Assembly: GCA_002049455.2 (NCBI GenBank)
Contig: KV919005.1
Coordinates: 1-64,000, forward strand
DNA length: 64,000 bases
Direction of reading: 5' to 3'
From: Porphyra umbilicalis
Taxonomy: Eukaryota; Rhodophyta; Bangiophyceae; Bangiales; Bangiaceae
Position 1 is the first letter of the stretch. Every line of letters starts with the position of its first letter. Below the pieces are notes generated by a model. The model saw only the letters and a program-made list of their open reading frames with translations. It searched no databases and was not told the DNA's origin. The position numbers and the translations under genes are program-made. Shown here in pieces: positions 42,641 to 52,896 of the stretch.

Positions 42641-43431
42641 TCGTCCTGATTTGGTCCGAGTGCATTTATTTGCGATTTTCGATGTTGGCACCGATGTGGC
42701 ATACAGTGCATCGAAGATCGATTCCGCTACACTTGAGATCGACGATGCGATGCACATCGGGGAGATGCGGGCCGATTCGGACATCACATAAGTCCAGGCC
42801 ACCGATACAATTGCGCTAAACTCAAGTAGTGGGATTTAATCATGACGAGCCAGTTGAGACACGTGCCCTTAGAGATTTTATTGATTGAATGCGGCACGCG
42901 ATCCGGTTCCGGACGCTGTACGGCAAGTGGAGAAGGTGCATGGAACAGAACAGAAGGGATGAAGAGGGCAAACCAATACAGCCAGCAAGAGAGAGGAACA
43001 CAACATAGAGCGCACAGTCGACTTGGACTGACGTCAGTACAGAGCAAGCAGAGCGCGTGTGACGAGTCTAGAGCCCACTTGCCGCCACTGATCTCACCAC
43101 CCCCAACGACGCCCACGTCTCCCACGCCACCGATCCGCTGGCACTCCTCCCCCCCAACCTCCTCGGAGAGTATACGGATGCGCCTATGTGGCAGCGAGAT
43201 AAACAGAACAGAGTACAGAAGATCGTCAGCCACCACTTCATAAGGAAGGAAAACCCAAGAGCAAGAGCAAACACAGTATGATACAGCGATTGTAATGGTG
43301 CGTGTTCCAAGCCCAAGCACATCGTGCGCCCAGGCAAATAGCGGTTGAAAACGCCGACGTCAAAAAAGGAAATGCCCCGGCGGATCCATCACGTCCGAGG
43401 GACACTCAATCACCGGAACATGCAGAGCACT

Positions 43432-43490
43432 CAGAGCAAACCCTGCAACGTCGGCCCCAAGTCATATTTGCGAAACGTGGCGCAACGTGG
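43432..43490 (-). pseudogene. Fragment of the same Cys-tailed protein, copy 3
   Basis: On minus it reads TWGRRCRVCSECSACSGD and then a stop. It shares only the RRCRVCS core (GAGCAAACCCTGCAACGTCG on plus) with copies 1 and 2, and adds two more Cys, which fits a zinc-binding tail. Confidence 0.3.
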
Positions 43491-43514
43491 CGCAAACGTG
43501 TCTCATTATTAAGG

Positions 43515-43690
43515 AAATGGGGCCGGAACGCTCCCGCATCAACGTCTCCGACCCCATTTAGGCATCATTTCGCCCAAATCAAATGACGTAAGTACAACGC
43601 ATATGTTGCTTTCAGAAATGGGGCCCGTGCCGGACCGACCCCATTCCCGACCGGAAATGGGGTCGGACCGAAGCCGACCCCATTCTTCTA
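43515..43690. repeat. Cluster of AATGGGGTCGG inverted motifs
   Basis: At least six copies of AATGGGG(T/C)CGG or its complement CCGACCCCATT in alternating orientation, forming several possible hairpins (for example GGACCGACCCCATT paired with AATGGGGTCGG). Single related motifs occur near 56805-56845. Confidence 0.65.
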
Positions 43691-44663
43691 TGCTCTCTCA
43701 TTGGTCGAACGATTCGAAATAGTATAGAAGATAGCACGCTTAAGCGAGCAACGTGTGGGTCCACGATCAGCCCCGGTTTTTCACAGTCATTCAGAAACTA
43801 GAAATTGTCGATCTGGACCACTCCTCTCGAAAGCGGGTTCACGGCTCTCGCCAGATATTTTGTCACGGCATGCACAGAGGGAAGCGCGTTGGATCTTTTT
43901 GCGCCTGCGTGGCTCCCACGCATCGCTCACAGAGCAATCTGAGAGGGGAGGGGCTGTCAACCCAGGTGAGCTGCGCCTGCGGAGGGCCTCTCTGGGAGCC
44001 CTCGTGGAGGGTGGTCGTTTCACGTGGGCGGCGCGGGCCGTCGACAGCGCCGCGTGGAGGGGCGAGATTGGGCCGGTCGCTGTGCTACAGCTATTGGGGC
44101 GCCCTGACAGGAGCCTGAGGGGGTCCTGCAGCCTGAACGGTCGCGCCTGGATGGCGGGGGCCGCGATCGGCACCGTTTGAAGGGGGGTGGCCGCCCAGCC
44201 ACCGTGCATCAGTGGCCGGGGGCGCCCGCACGAGCGCTGCCTGGGGGGGGTGGTGGCGGGGCATCTCGGCGTGCATCTGCAGTGGGGGGGTGGGCTGGGG
44301 TGGCTGTCCGCAGTGGTCGGCCGGGCACGCCATTCAGAGGACGGCACGGGCCGCCCGCTGCTTGCCACCGCCGTCGTCACCCCCATCCCGCCGCCGCCGA
44401 TTTTCGTCCACCCACCACACCCGTGAGCACGGCCGACGCGGCCCCTCCCCCATCGCGCCGGCCACGCGCTCTGCTCTCACGGCTGGGCTCCATCCCACTC
44501 CCCCCCCCTCCTCGATCTCGCTGGGCACGCGCGCTGCTCGCACCGCTCGTCCCCCCTCCTCCCCCCTCCTCCATTTCCACGTCGCACCAGGCGCCCCTGC
44601 TGTTCTTCCCCATTCCCACCCCGCCCCCCACGGGGTCCGGTGGTGTGCGTCCCTGCTTTCCGT
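43691..44663. other. Upstream region of the Harbinger transposase
   Basis: No gene. C-rich leader 44400-44640. No TATA box and no terminal inverted repeat could be matched here. Confidence 0.35.
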
Positions 44664-46250
44664 ATGGACGTCCAGGAGGAGGAGGTCTCGGCCACCGCCG
44701 CCCTGCTGGCCGAGGACGACGGCGCGGACGTTGCTGCTGTGGTGCAGGCGCACGTCAATGTGCTCATGGCGGTGCGCCGACGCGCGCGCGCCAAGCGCAT
44801 CGCACGACGGTGGCTTTATCGTGGCTCCACCGCGGGGCGCCGTGGCAACAAGCGCCGCGACTTTGCGGCCGGTGTGCACGCCATTTTGCGAGACTACTTC
44901 GGTGTTGGCGGTGTGCTCCCTATCTACGATGACCGGGACTTTGAGACGCGGTTCCGTGTCCCCCGCGCCGTCTTTCGGCGTATCTATTTGGCTGTTAAGG
45001 ACGAGCCTTTCTTCCAACAACGCATTAATGCGACGGGCAAGCTGCAAGCGCATCCTCTGCAGAAGGTAGTGGCTGCCTTTCGAGTGATCGCCTACGGCGA
45101 GGCGGCCGACCGAGCGGACGAGTACGTGCGCCTGTCCCGGACGGTGATCGCCGAGTCGACCAAGTTGCTGATGGAGTTTATTGTCAAGCGATGGGGACCT
45201 ACCTACCTGCGACGACCGAACCAAGACGAGCTCAACACCATTATGGAGCGAAACAAGGAACGCGGGATGCCGGGGTGCATGGGCTCCCTCGACTGTTGCC
45301 ACTGGGAGTGGCACCAGTGCCCGACGGGGATGGCGGGGGCGTACCAGAGTCGCAAGGGCAAGCGGGGCATCGTCGTAGAAGCTGTGTGTGACGAGGACCT
45401 GTGGGTGTGGCACCTGTTTGTTGGGGCCCCCGGCAGTCTGAACGACATCAACGTCATGCAGCAGTCGCCGCTGTACCTGGACGTCACTGGCGGCAGGTGG
45501 CCGCCTCGCGGCACGCCCTTTACTATCAATGGCCGCACCCGCACGCTACCCTACTACCTTGTCGACGGGATTTACCCGCGCTACGCTTTTCTGATGTCGC
45601 CACACCCCAAGCCGTCCACCGAGGAGCAGACGACGTTCAACCGCCTCCAAGAGGCCATCCGAAACGACGTGGAGCGGCTGTTCGGCGTATTGATGAAGCG
45701 CTTTCACGTTGCGCTCCACCCTGGGCGCTACCGCTCTGTGTCGCAGCTAGTGACGACCTACAAGGCCATTTGCATTCTGCATAACATGTATGTGGAGAGT
45801 CGACGTAGCAACTTTTTGAGTCGCCGTCGACGTGCGGTGGGGGGTGATGGTGGGACTAACTGTGGCGTAGGTGGCGATGCTGGCGGCGGGTCAGATGGGG
45901 GGGAAGGACAGAGCGGTGGGACACCAGCTGGCGGCATTGCTGCCGCCGGGGCAGTTGCACCTGGCGGCGGCAGTCCCGGTGGCGTCGGCGGTGTTATTGC
46001 TGCCGCCGGGGCTCCAGCACCTGGCGGTGGCGTCAGCGGCGTCGCTGCGGCAATGGATAACATTGACGCCGTCGGCAACGCGCCCCCTGCTCTTAATCCC
46101 GTCGCCCACCCGCCTGCCGCTGGCATGGCTGCCATTTTTGATGCTTGGGCTGAGACGCAGAATGTGCAGGAGAACGAGCGCCTGCGAGCTGACCTGACCG
46201 CGGACATTTATCGCGACCGAGGCGAACTGCTTGCCCCGTACATTGGGTGA
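44664..46250 (+). CDS. PIF/Harbinger transposase (DDE_Tnp_4), intact-looking
   Basis: 528 residues, single exon. The first in-frame ATG is at 44664 (MDVQEEEVSATAALLA). Acidic N-terminus, then a basic region (residues 38-66), then an N-terminal helical part (RDFETRFRVPRAVFRRIYLA, ADRADEYVRLSRTVIAEST). Catalytic core: GSLDCCHWEW with D210, GSLNDINVMQQSPLY with D261, LVDGIYP, and RNDVERLFGVLMKRF with E337, the DDE triad of PIF/Harbinger. The family cuts and pastes DNA with 3-bp targets and usually needs a Myb/SANT-like partner; one lies convergent at 52897-54543. After the core comes a Gly/Ala/Pro-rich spacer (about 395-475) and a short helical end. No internal stop, all catalytic residues present: active or domesticated. 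TIRs not found. Confidence 0.9.
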   Translation: MDVQEEEVSATAALLAEDDGADVAAVVQAHVNVLMAVRRRARAKRIARRWLYRGSTAGRRGNKRRDFAAGVHAILRDYFGVGGVLPIYDDRDFETRFRVPRAVFRRIYLAVKDEPFFQQRINATGKLQAHPLQKVVAAFRVIAYGEAADRADEYVRLSRTVIAESTKLLMEFIVKRWGPTYLRRPNQDELNTIMERNKERGMPGCMGSLDCCHWEWHQCPTGMAGAYQSRKGKRGIVVEAVCDEDLWVWHLFVGAPGSLNDINVMQQSPLYLDVTGGRWPPRGTPFTINGRTRTLPYYLVDGIYPRYAFLMSPHPKPSTEEQTTFNRLQEAIRNDVERLFGVLMKRFHVALHPGRYRSVSQLVTTYKAICILHNMYVESRRSNFLSRRRRAVGGDGGTNCGVGGDAGGGSDGGEGQSGGTPAGGIAAAGAVAPGGGSPGGVGGVIAAAGAPAPGGGVSGVAAAMDNIDAVGNAPPALNPVAHPPAAGMAAIFDAWAETQNVQENERLRADLTADIYRDRGELLAPYIG

Positions 46251-46274
46251 CGCGATGTAGGGCGTAGTAGAGTA

Positions 46275-46325
46275 GACACAAAGGTTTTTTTTTCCCGCTG
46301 GGCAGGGTTTTTTTTCCTACACACC
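46275..46325 (+). terminator. Matched 3' motif after the transposase
   Basis: Starting about 25 bases after the stop: AAAGG, T9, a GC-rich spacer ending in GGG, T8, then CCTACAC. The same arrangement follows the SANT-like gene on the other strand (52787-52836). Role unknown; transcript end signal or element-specific sequence are both possible. Confidence 0.55.
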
Positions 46326-46379
46326 TTTGCTACGATCGTTCGAATGGCGGGAGGCCCCCAGCGCCGCTAACCCGGAGTG

Positions 46380-46585
46380 ACTAGCCGACGGGTCCGGCGG
46401 GGGATCCCCCGGGCTGCCTCGGCCGCGGTCGTCGCCGTCGTGAGGGCCGCCCGCGCCGGCCCGCCGCGGCCTCCACACGGTGGCAGCCCGTGGTCATGCT
46501 GGCGCTCGCGGCTCCCGCGCCGGTGGCCGCGCAGCGCCCGACGGCGGGTCGCCGCCGCCGCCGCCGCCACCGCCGCCACCGCCAA

Positions 46586-46616
<31 letters not shown>

Positions 46617-47167
46617 CCCGCCGCCGCCCCCGTCCCCGCCGCCGCCCCCGCCGCCGCCCCCACCTTCGCCGCCGCCCCCATCGCCGCCGCCCCCGCCGCC
46701 GCCCGCACCGCCACCGCCGCCCCCGCCGCCGTCGCCGCTGCCGCCTTCGCAGCCGCCGGTGCAGCCGCCACCACAGCTGCTTCCTCCGCCGCCGTTGACC
46801 GCCACCGACGCCGCCCACTGCGCTTGGGCGGCGTCGAGGCTGTCGGCGAGTGCAGGTGCGGCGGCGGGAGGCTAGGCGACGGCTGCACAGCGGCAGCCAC
46901 CGAGGGGGTCGGCACGGAGGTGGCACGCAGCGGCAGCGGGCCGCCGCTGTCGTCGCCGCCGTCGCCGCCGCCGCCGCTGCCCCCGCCCCACCGCCGCCGC
47001 CGCCGCCGCCGCTGCCCCCGCCGCTGCCCCCGCCGCCACCGCTGCCACCACCGCCACGGCCAACGCCGCCCCCGCCGCCACCGCCGCCACCGCCGCTGCC
47101 GCCGCTGCCCCCGCCGCTGCCCCCGCCGCCACAGCTGCCACCACCGCCACGGCCAACGCCGCCCCCG

Positions 47168-47198
<31 letters not shown>

Positions 47199-47383
47199 TG
47201 CCCCCGCCTCTGCCCCCGCCGCCACCGCTGCCACCACCGCCACGGCCAACGCCGCCCCTGACGCCACCGCCACGGCCAACGCCGCCCCCGCCGCCACCGC
47301 CGCCGCCGCCGCTGCCGCCGCTGCCCCCGCCGCTGCCCCCGCCGCCACAGCTGCCACCACCGCCACGGCCAACGCCGCCCCCG

Positions 47384-47414
<31 letters not shown>

Positions 47415-47604
47415 TGCCCCCGCCTCTGCCCCCGCCGCCACCGCTGCCACCACCGCCACGGCCAACGCCGCCCCTGCCGCCACCGCCACGGCCAACGCCG
47501 CCCCCGCCGCCACCGCCGCCGCCTCCGCCGCCGCCGCTGCCCCCGCCGCTGCCCCCGCCGCCACCGCTGCCACCACCGCCATGGCCAACGCCGCCCCCGC
47601 CGCC

Positions 47605-47636
<32 letters not shown>

Positions 47637-47728
47637 TGCCCCCGCCGCTGCCCCCGCCGCCACCGCTGCCACCACCGCCACGGCCAACGCCGCCCCTGCC
47701 GCCACCGCCGCCGCCGCCGCTGCCCCCG

Positions 47729-47759
<31 letters not shown>

Positions 47760-47861
47760 TGCCCCCGCCGCCACCGCCGCCGCCACTGCCATGGCCGCCG
47801 CCGCCGCCGCCGCCGCCCCCGCCACCGCCGACGCCGCCGCCGCCGCCCCCGCCACCGCTGA

Positions 47862-47904
<43 letters not shown>

Positions 47905-47990
47905 CCCGCCGCCGCGGCCGCCGCCGCCGCCGCCTTTGCCGCCGTCGCTGCTGCCGCCGTCACAGCCGCCGCCGCAGCTGCTGCCGTCGC
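46380..47990. repeat. CCG-rich minisatellite array, about 93-96-bp units
   Basis: Dense CCGCCG/CCGCCC DNA. The marker CACCACCGCCACGGCCAACG recurs at about 47045, 47138, 47231, 47353, 47449, 47573 (one base changed) and 47668, with short extra copies at about 47262 and 47483. Plus reads Pro rich or Ala rich, minus Gly rich (642-codon frame 48309-46381 starting MRSMGSVSSHKILRSS). Because frames are open in several registers, coding is undecided. Confidence 0.75.
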
Positions 47991-47999
47991 CTTCGCCGC

Positions 48000-49360
48000 A
48001 CATGGCGCACTTGGCCGCCAGCGACGCCGCCCACTGCGCTTGCGGAGTCCAGCTGGCGGCGAGCGCACGTGCGGCGGCGCGAGGGTACGCAGCGCCCGCG
48101 CCGCGGCGGCGGAGCGGCTCCAGGCGACCAGGCTTCAGAGATTGCTGGCGGTGGCGGCTCGGGAGCGCGGGCGGGGCAGGATTGCGGGTAGCAGCAGCGT
48201 GGGCAGGGCGGCCTGCGGTGGGGAGGCTTTCGTGCGAAGAGCCGCAAGATGATTGCGCGTGCGAGCTTCGCAAGATCTTGTGGCTCGACACGCTGCCCAT
48301 GGACCGCATGAATAAACTTGCTTCTGCCGTTATCGCTCGTCACAAAAATCCCGCACAAACAATTCATTGCCACATAAGGTGCTGACGATGACACAGTCCA
48401 ATGACATGGCGTCACTCAAAGAAGATACGCCAGTCACGAACGTGTGGATGGTCATGCGATCCCTCACATGACGACAACGACCAATCAAAACACCTGTATC
48501 TATTAGCGATGCAAGGCTTTCAACCACATGTTTGATGAATAACAACTGTCAGTAACCCCATTGGTTATCGTGGCTCTCGAAAGTTCTTGTCCGACAGTTG
48601 ACGGTCGCCAGCAGCTCACGTGACTACTTACACAACTTCAAGAACCAACCACACCACTGGTATGTACCATACATAGCAAGACTTGGCCCCCCGTCAATTT
48701 CAATGAACATGTCTAAGCCGTTCCATTGGTTGTCGCGGCGCTGTTTCAATGCCCACAGAGGGCGAACGACAGAAAATCACGCGGTCCCCGACGTACACTT
48801 ATGAAGAACCAACAAGAACACGTGCATACATCTGACACTGCACAGCTCTGAACCGTGTGGTTGTTTAACAGCATTTCTGCACACCCCATTGGTTGCTGTC
48901 GCGCAGTTTGTATGACGCCGTCGAGTGGATGGCTGCGAATGAGATCTACGGCGGCGACAGCGGGACCCTCACAGAGCGGGGGGGAGGCGGTTTGTCATCC
49001 GAAGATCGCTCCCTGGGGGGGCGATCAGATGGGGCGATCTGTGGTGAACGATCCCGCATTGAGTAGGGCGTCAGCGTACGGGTGGCGCGGTTCTTCGGAC
49101 AAGCATTCCTTTCTCTTGCAATACATTCCGCACTTTATTGAACACGAACTCACGAAGATGAGAAGAAGTGTACATGTCCACGCTTGAAACCAGTCATAGA
49201 GACGGCGGATTCGGGTGACTCTGCGAGCCCAATACAAAGGCGATGGAATGTCCCCACTGATGCATCCAACCTGAGTCGCGGAGGGCTTTCTGGTGCTGCC
49301 CAGGTGGTCTCTGCCGGGCAGTGGCCGTGACCGTCACCCACGGCACCCCAGGCAGACCCA
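48000..49360. other. Stretch between array and H3 gene, no gene
   Basis: GC falls from about 48.3 kb. No frame above 70 codons with a motif. Short repeated CCCATTGGTT and CCATTGGTTG blocks (CCAAT-type, inverted) at about 48560, 48722 and 48890. Confidence 0.4.
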
Positions 49361-49368
49361 CTCCAGGT

Positions 49369-49375
49369 ATATAGA
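49369..49375 (+). promoter_or_regulatory. TATA box upstream of the H3 variant
   Basis: TATATAG preceded by CCACTCCAGG and followed by a pyrimidine-rich start region near 49400. It lies 338 bases before the ATG, leaving a long C-rich leader. Confidence 0.55.
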
Positions 49376-49712
49376 GGAGCCCATCCCAGCCATCTCCTCT
49401 CGGCGTCATCCGGCAGCATCGTCCCTTCTGCCCATCCCCTTCCCCATCCCCGCCCCGCCAACCTCCACTGGCGGTGCGACCTGTCCCCGCCTCGCCGGCT
49501 GTGTTCTGGGGTTGACCTGTCCCCCCTGGCACCCTGCCCCCCTTCCCCCCCCCCGCGCCCCCAGCCTCTACCGTTGGTGGGACCTGGCCCGGCCGCGCTG
49601 ACTGTTGTCTGGCGTGGACCTGCCCCCCCCTCACCCCGCCTCAACTCCCCTCCTCCTGCCCCCCCGGTCCTCCCCCACCCGTGGCGGCTACCACACCTGC
49701 GCCCCGCCAGCC

Positions 49713-50126
49713 ATGGCGCGGACGAAGCAGACGGCGCGGCGGTCCACTGGCGGCAAGGCCCCGGCTTCTCTGGCCAGGGCCGCCGCCAGGCGGGCGACCA
49801 AGTCCAAGGCCGGTGGCAAGGCCGCAGTCAAGCGCCGTTACCGGCCTGGGACGGTCGCCCTGCGGGACATCCGCAAATTCCAGCGGTCGGGGGAGCTGCT
49901 TATCAGCAAGCTCCCCTTCCAGCGGCTGGTGCGCGAGATTGCGCAGGAGTACACCAACTCTCCTCGCTTTTCGGCGTCAGCTGTACTGGCGCTTCAGGAG
50001 GCGTCCGAGGCCTACCTGGTGGGCCTCTTCCAGGACGCTCAACTGTGCGCCATCCACGGAAAGCGTGTGACTGTCATGACCAAGGACATTCAGCTTGCCC
50101 GCCGCATCCGTGGCGAGCGGGCGTAG
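49713..50126 (+). CDS. Divergent histone H3 variant
   Basis: 137 residues, single exon, start ATG 49713 ([10 protein letters not shown]). The histone fold is well kept: [68 protein letters not shown]. The N-tail is altered: K4, S10 and K14 are present, but residue 9 is Arg, the K18/K23/K27 region is rewritten ([20 protein letters not shown]) and one residue longer, the K56 site is Arg (FQRSGE) and the K79 site is Thr (QEYTNS). Loop 1 is not lengthened, which argues against a centromeric H3. No stem-loop typical for replication-dependent histone mRNAs follows the stop, so a polyadenylated variant is likely. It sits alone between repeat arrays, flanked at a distance by the Harbinger pair. Third positions are GC rich, like other host genes. 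Confidence 0.93.
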   Translation: MARTKQTARRSTGGKAPASLARAAARRATKSKAGGKAAVKRRYRPGTVALRDIRKFQRSGELLISKLPFQRLVREIAQEYTNSPRFSASAVLALQEASEAYLVGLFQDAQLCAIHGKRVTVMTKDIQLARRIRGERA

Positions 50127-51430
50127 CTTTTGCGTTGTGGGAACATGTTTGCATTGAGTTTACTACATTCATTTACTTCTTTGGGAGACGTGGTGCTCGA
50201 GTGGGATGGAGTCAAAGTAAGACGTGGGACGTAGGTGCAAAAAAAAAAGAAACATCCGGAGAAGCCGCGGCCCTCGCACCCGCGTCGCCACCCACGGGAG
50301 GCAAAGGGAGAACCACCGCCGGCGCGTCGTGCCGTCGGCGCCGTCGGCGGCAGCCACCAGCGCGTGCAGCCCCGCGGCGGCGGCGGTGGCGGCGGCGGCC
50401 GACGGGCGGCGGCCGTGTGGGGTGCGGGGACTGCGGCACGAGACGCCGTGGAGTGGCCACGGGCACGCCACCGCCGCTTGCGCCGCCGCCGCCGCCGCCC
50501 ACGCCACCGCCGCCAACGGCAGTATGGCCGCAGGGACCCGCCGCTCTTGCGGCCGCCGCGCCCCCCCACCAAAAGCGTTGGCGACGCGCCGCCCGTGCCG
50601 CCGCGGCCGCCATTGCCGACACGCAGGGGCGGGCGCCGCGCCACGATGCGGCAGCGGCAGTGGCAAAGACCCCCCCCCCCCCCCCCCCGCCAACCCCCCC
50701 GCCGTGCCGCCGCGGCCGCCATTGCCGACGCGCAGGGGCGGGCGCCGCGCCACGATGCGGCAGCGGCGGTGGCAAAGACCCCCCCCCCCCCCCCCGCCGC
50801 CAACCCCCCCGCCGTGCCGCCGCGGCCGCCAGTGCCGACGCGCAGGGGCGCGCGCTGCGCCACGGTGCGGCAGCGGCGGTGGCAGAGACCCCCCCCCCCC
50901 GTTCCCCGCCACCCCCCCCCCCCAATCAGCCCGCGGCCCTTCCCGTCGCCGTCGGCCGCACACGGCACCGACCGCCCGCCGCCGTCGTCCCCGCCGCGCT
51001 TCGCCGCCAACAGCGTCGGCGGCGCGCTGCCCGTGTCGCCGCCGCCAGCGTGGCCGTTGCGTCACCGGGCGCGATAACGCCGCGCCGCGGCCGCAGCAGC
51101 GGCGGCGAGGGTAGAAAGCTCTGCTGCGCCGCGCTCGCGCCGCACTGGCCGCCCGGCAGCGGTCGGCGCAGCGGGCGCGCCGCGCCGCCAGTGCCGGCCC
51201 ACGACCCCCGCCGCTGGCGGTGCGGCAGATCGTTGTGGGAGGGGCGGCCTTCGCGCGGGGCTGATCCCCATGCGGGAAAGCGAACATCCCCCGCGCCCTC
51301 TCGTTCCATTTGAGCGGTGGCGTTGAGATACGAAGCACGGACAGCAAGACATGTGCATGTATTTGCGCCTCAAAAGTTGAGAACGCGAGACGGGGTCTTA
51401 CGGGGGCTGTACAGTCAGTCACGCGACCTA
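50127..51430. other. Low-complexity 3' flank of the H3 variant
   Basis: Open in many frames on both strands because of CCG/CCC runs. No motif seen apart from the 110-bp repeat listed separately. Confidence 0.4.
50595..50925. repeat. About 110-bp tandem repeat, three units
   Basis: GTGCCGCCGCGGCCGCCA recurs at 50595, 50704 and 50814. Each unit also has GCAGGGGCG, GCGCCACG.TGCGGCAG and a long C run of variable length. Confidence 0.75.
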
Positions 51431-51659
51431 TAATTTGAACATGCCCACATACTCCAAAAACAACACCGATTTCGGCAGAACTGTTTTTATTTTATTGTCC
51501 CACTGTCATGCTGGCCAAGAACATTCGATGAAATGTACTCGGCGCTCACCGCTCGCCCGCGTTCGCTTGCGGCTCCGAACTCGGGCCTGCGGCGACGTGC
51601 GAACGGGCGGCCCACACCGGGCAGCATCGCTCGCCCGCGTCTACCGCTGCCCGCCTGTT

Positions 51660-52760
51660 GCCCCCCGCCGTCGCCCGCGGGCTAGCGCCGCGGTCCCCTC
51701 GCCCGCGGCTGTTGGTGCCCGCGGTTGCCCCCGCGCTTGCGCCGCCGTCTGCGCGCTCGCGGCTGTCGCCACGTGCCGTCGCCCCGGCGCTGGCGCCGCG
51801 GTCCCCTCGCCCGCGGCTGTTGCTGCCCGCGGTTGCCTCTGCGCTGGCGCCGCGGTCCCCTCGCCCGCGGCTTTTCGTGCCCGCGGTTGCCCTCGCGTTT
51901 GCGCTGGCGTTTGCGCGCTCGCGGCTGTCGCCGTGTGCCGTCGCCCCGGCGCTGGCGCCGCGGTCCCCTCGCCCGCGGCTGTTGCTGCCCGCGGTTGCCT
52001 CTGCGCTGGCGCTGCGGTCCCCTCGCCCGCGGCTTTTCGTGCCCGCGGTTGCCCCCGCGTTTGCGCTGGCGTTTGCTTGCTCGCGGCTGTCGCCGTGTGC
52101 CGTCGCCCCGGCGCTGGCGCCGCGGTCCCCTCGCCCGCGGCTGTTGCTGCCCGCGGTTGCCTCTGCGCTGGCGCCGCGGTCCCCTCGCGCGCGGCTTTTC
52201 GTGCCCGCGATTGCCCTCGCGTTTGCGCTGGCGTTTGCTCGCTCGCGGCTGTCGCCGTGTGCCGTCGCCCCGGCGCTGGCGCCGCGGTCCCCTCGCCCGC
52301 GGCTGTTGGTTCCCGCGGTTGCCCCCGCGCTCGCGCCGCCGTCTGCGCGATCGCGGCTGTCGCCGCGTGCCGTCGCCCCGGCGCTGGCGCCGCGGTCCCC
52401 TCGCCCGCGGCTGTTGCTGCCCGCGGTTACCACTGCGCTGGCGCCGCGGTCCCCTCGCCCGCGGCTTTTCGTGCCCGCGGTTGCCCCCGCGCTTGCGCTG
52501 GCGTTTGCTCGCTCGCGGCTGTCGCCGTGTGCCGTCGCCCCGGCGCTGGCGCCGCGGTCCCCTCGCCCGCGGCTGTTGCTGCCCGCGGTTGCCTCTGCGC
52601 TGGCGCCGCGGTCCCCTCGCCCGCGGCTTTTCGTGCCCGCGGTTGCCCTCGCGTTTGCGCTGGCGTTTGCTCGCTCGCGGCTGTCGCCGCGTGCCGTCGC
52701 CCCGGCGCTGGCGCCGAGGTCCCCTCGCCCGCGGCTGTTGCTGCCCGCGGTTGGGCCGCA
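51660..52760. repeat. 162-bp (3 x 54) minisatellite, about seven units
   Basis: GCCCCGGCGCTGGCGCC starts at 51781, 51943, 52105, 52267, 52375, 52537 and 52699: steps of 162, except one of 108, so the base unit is 54 bp. The length is a multiple of three and several frames on both strands stay open for the whole array. Plus gives an Ala/Val/Cys/Arg repeat, minus gives either an Arg/Gln/Pro or a Ser/Gly/Arg repeat (SRGRGDRGASAGATA). Coding status undecided. Confidence 0.85.
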
Positions 52761-52786
52761 AGGTCGTCTGTGTGCACCGAGAAAGA

Positions 52787-52836
52787 CATAAGTGTAGGAA
52801 AAAAAAAACCCCGAAGAGGGATAAAAAAAAAACCTT
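52787..52836 (-). terminator. Matched 3' motif after the SANT-like gene
   Basis: On minus, about 60 bases after the stop: AAAGG, T10, a 14-base spacer ending GGGG, T10, CCTACAC. Same order and spacing as 46275-46325 downstream of the transposase, in the same orientation relative to its gene. Confidence 0.55.
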
Positions 52837-52896
52837 TCGTTGTCACCGAGCTGCTGCTACATGTCACTAAGCACAAAGCAATACACAGTCGCTACG

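Noticed and set aside
46850-48385. Extensin-like Pro-rich protein (511 codons, plus) or Gly-rich wall protein (642 codons, minus)
   Set aside because: Both frames arise from the same CCG array, no signal peptide is present on either, and unit lengths are not always multiples of three.
49713-50126. Centromeric H3 (CENH3)
   Set aside because: Loop 1 is not lengthened and the tail keeps ARTKQTAR at its start; divergence is concentrated in the tail and single modification sites.
51660-52760. CRISPR-like array
   Set aside because: Units are contiguous with no unique spacers, and the context is eukaryotic.
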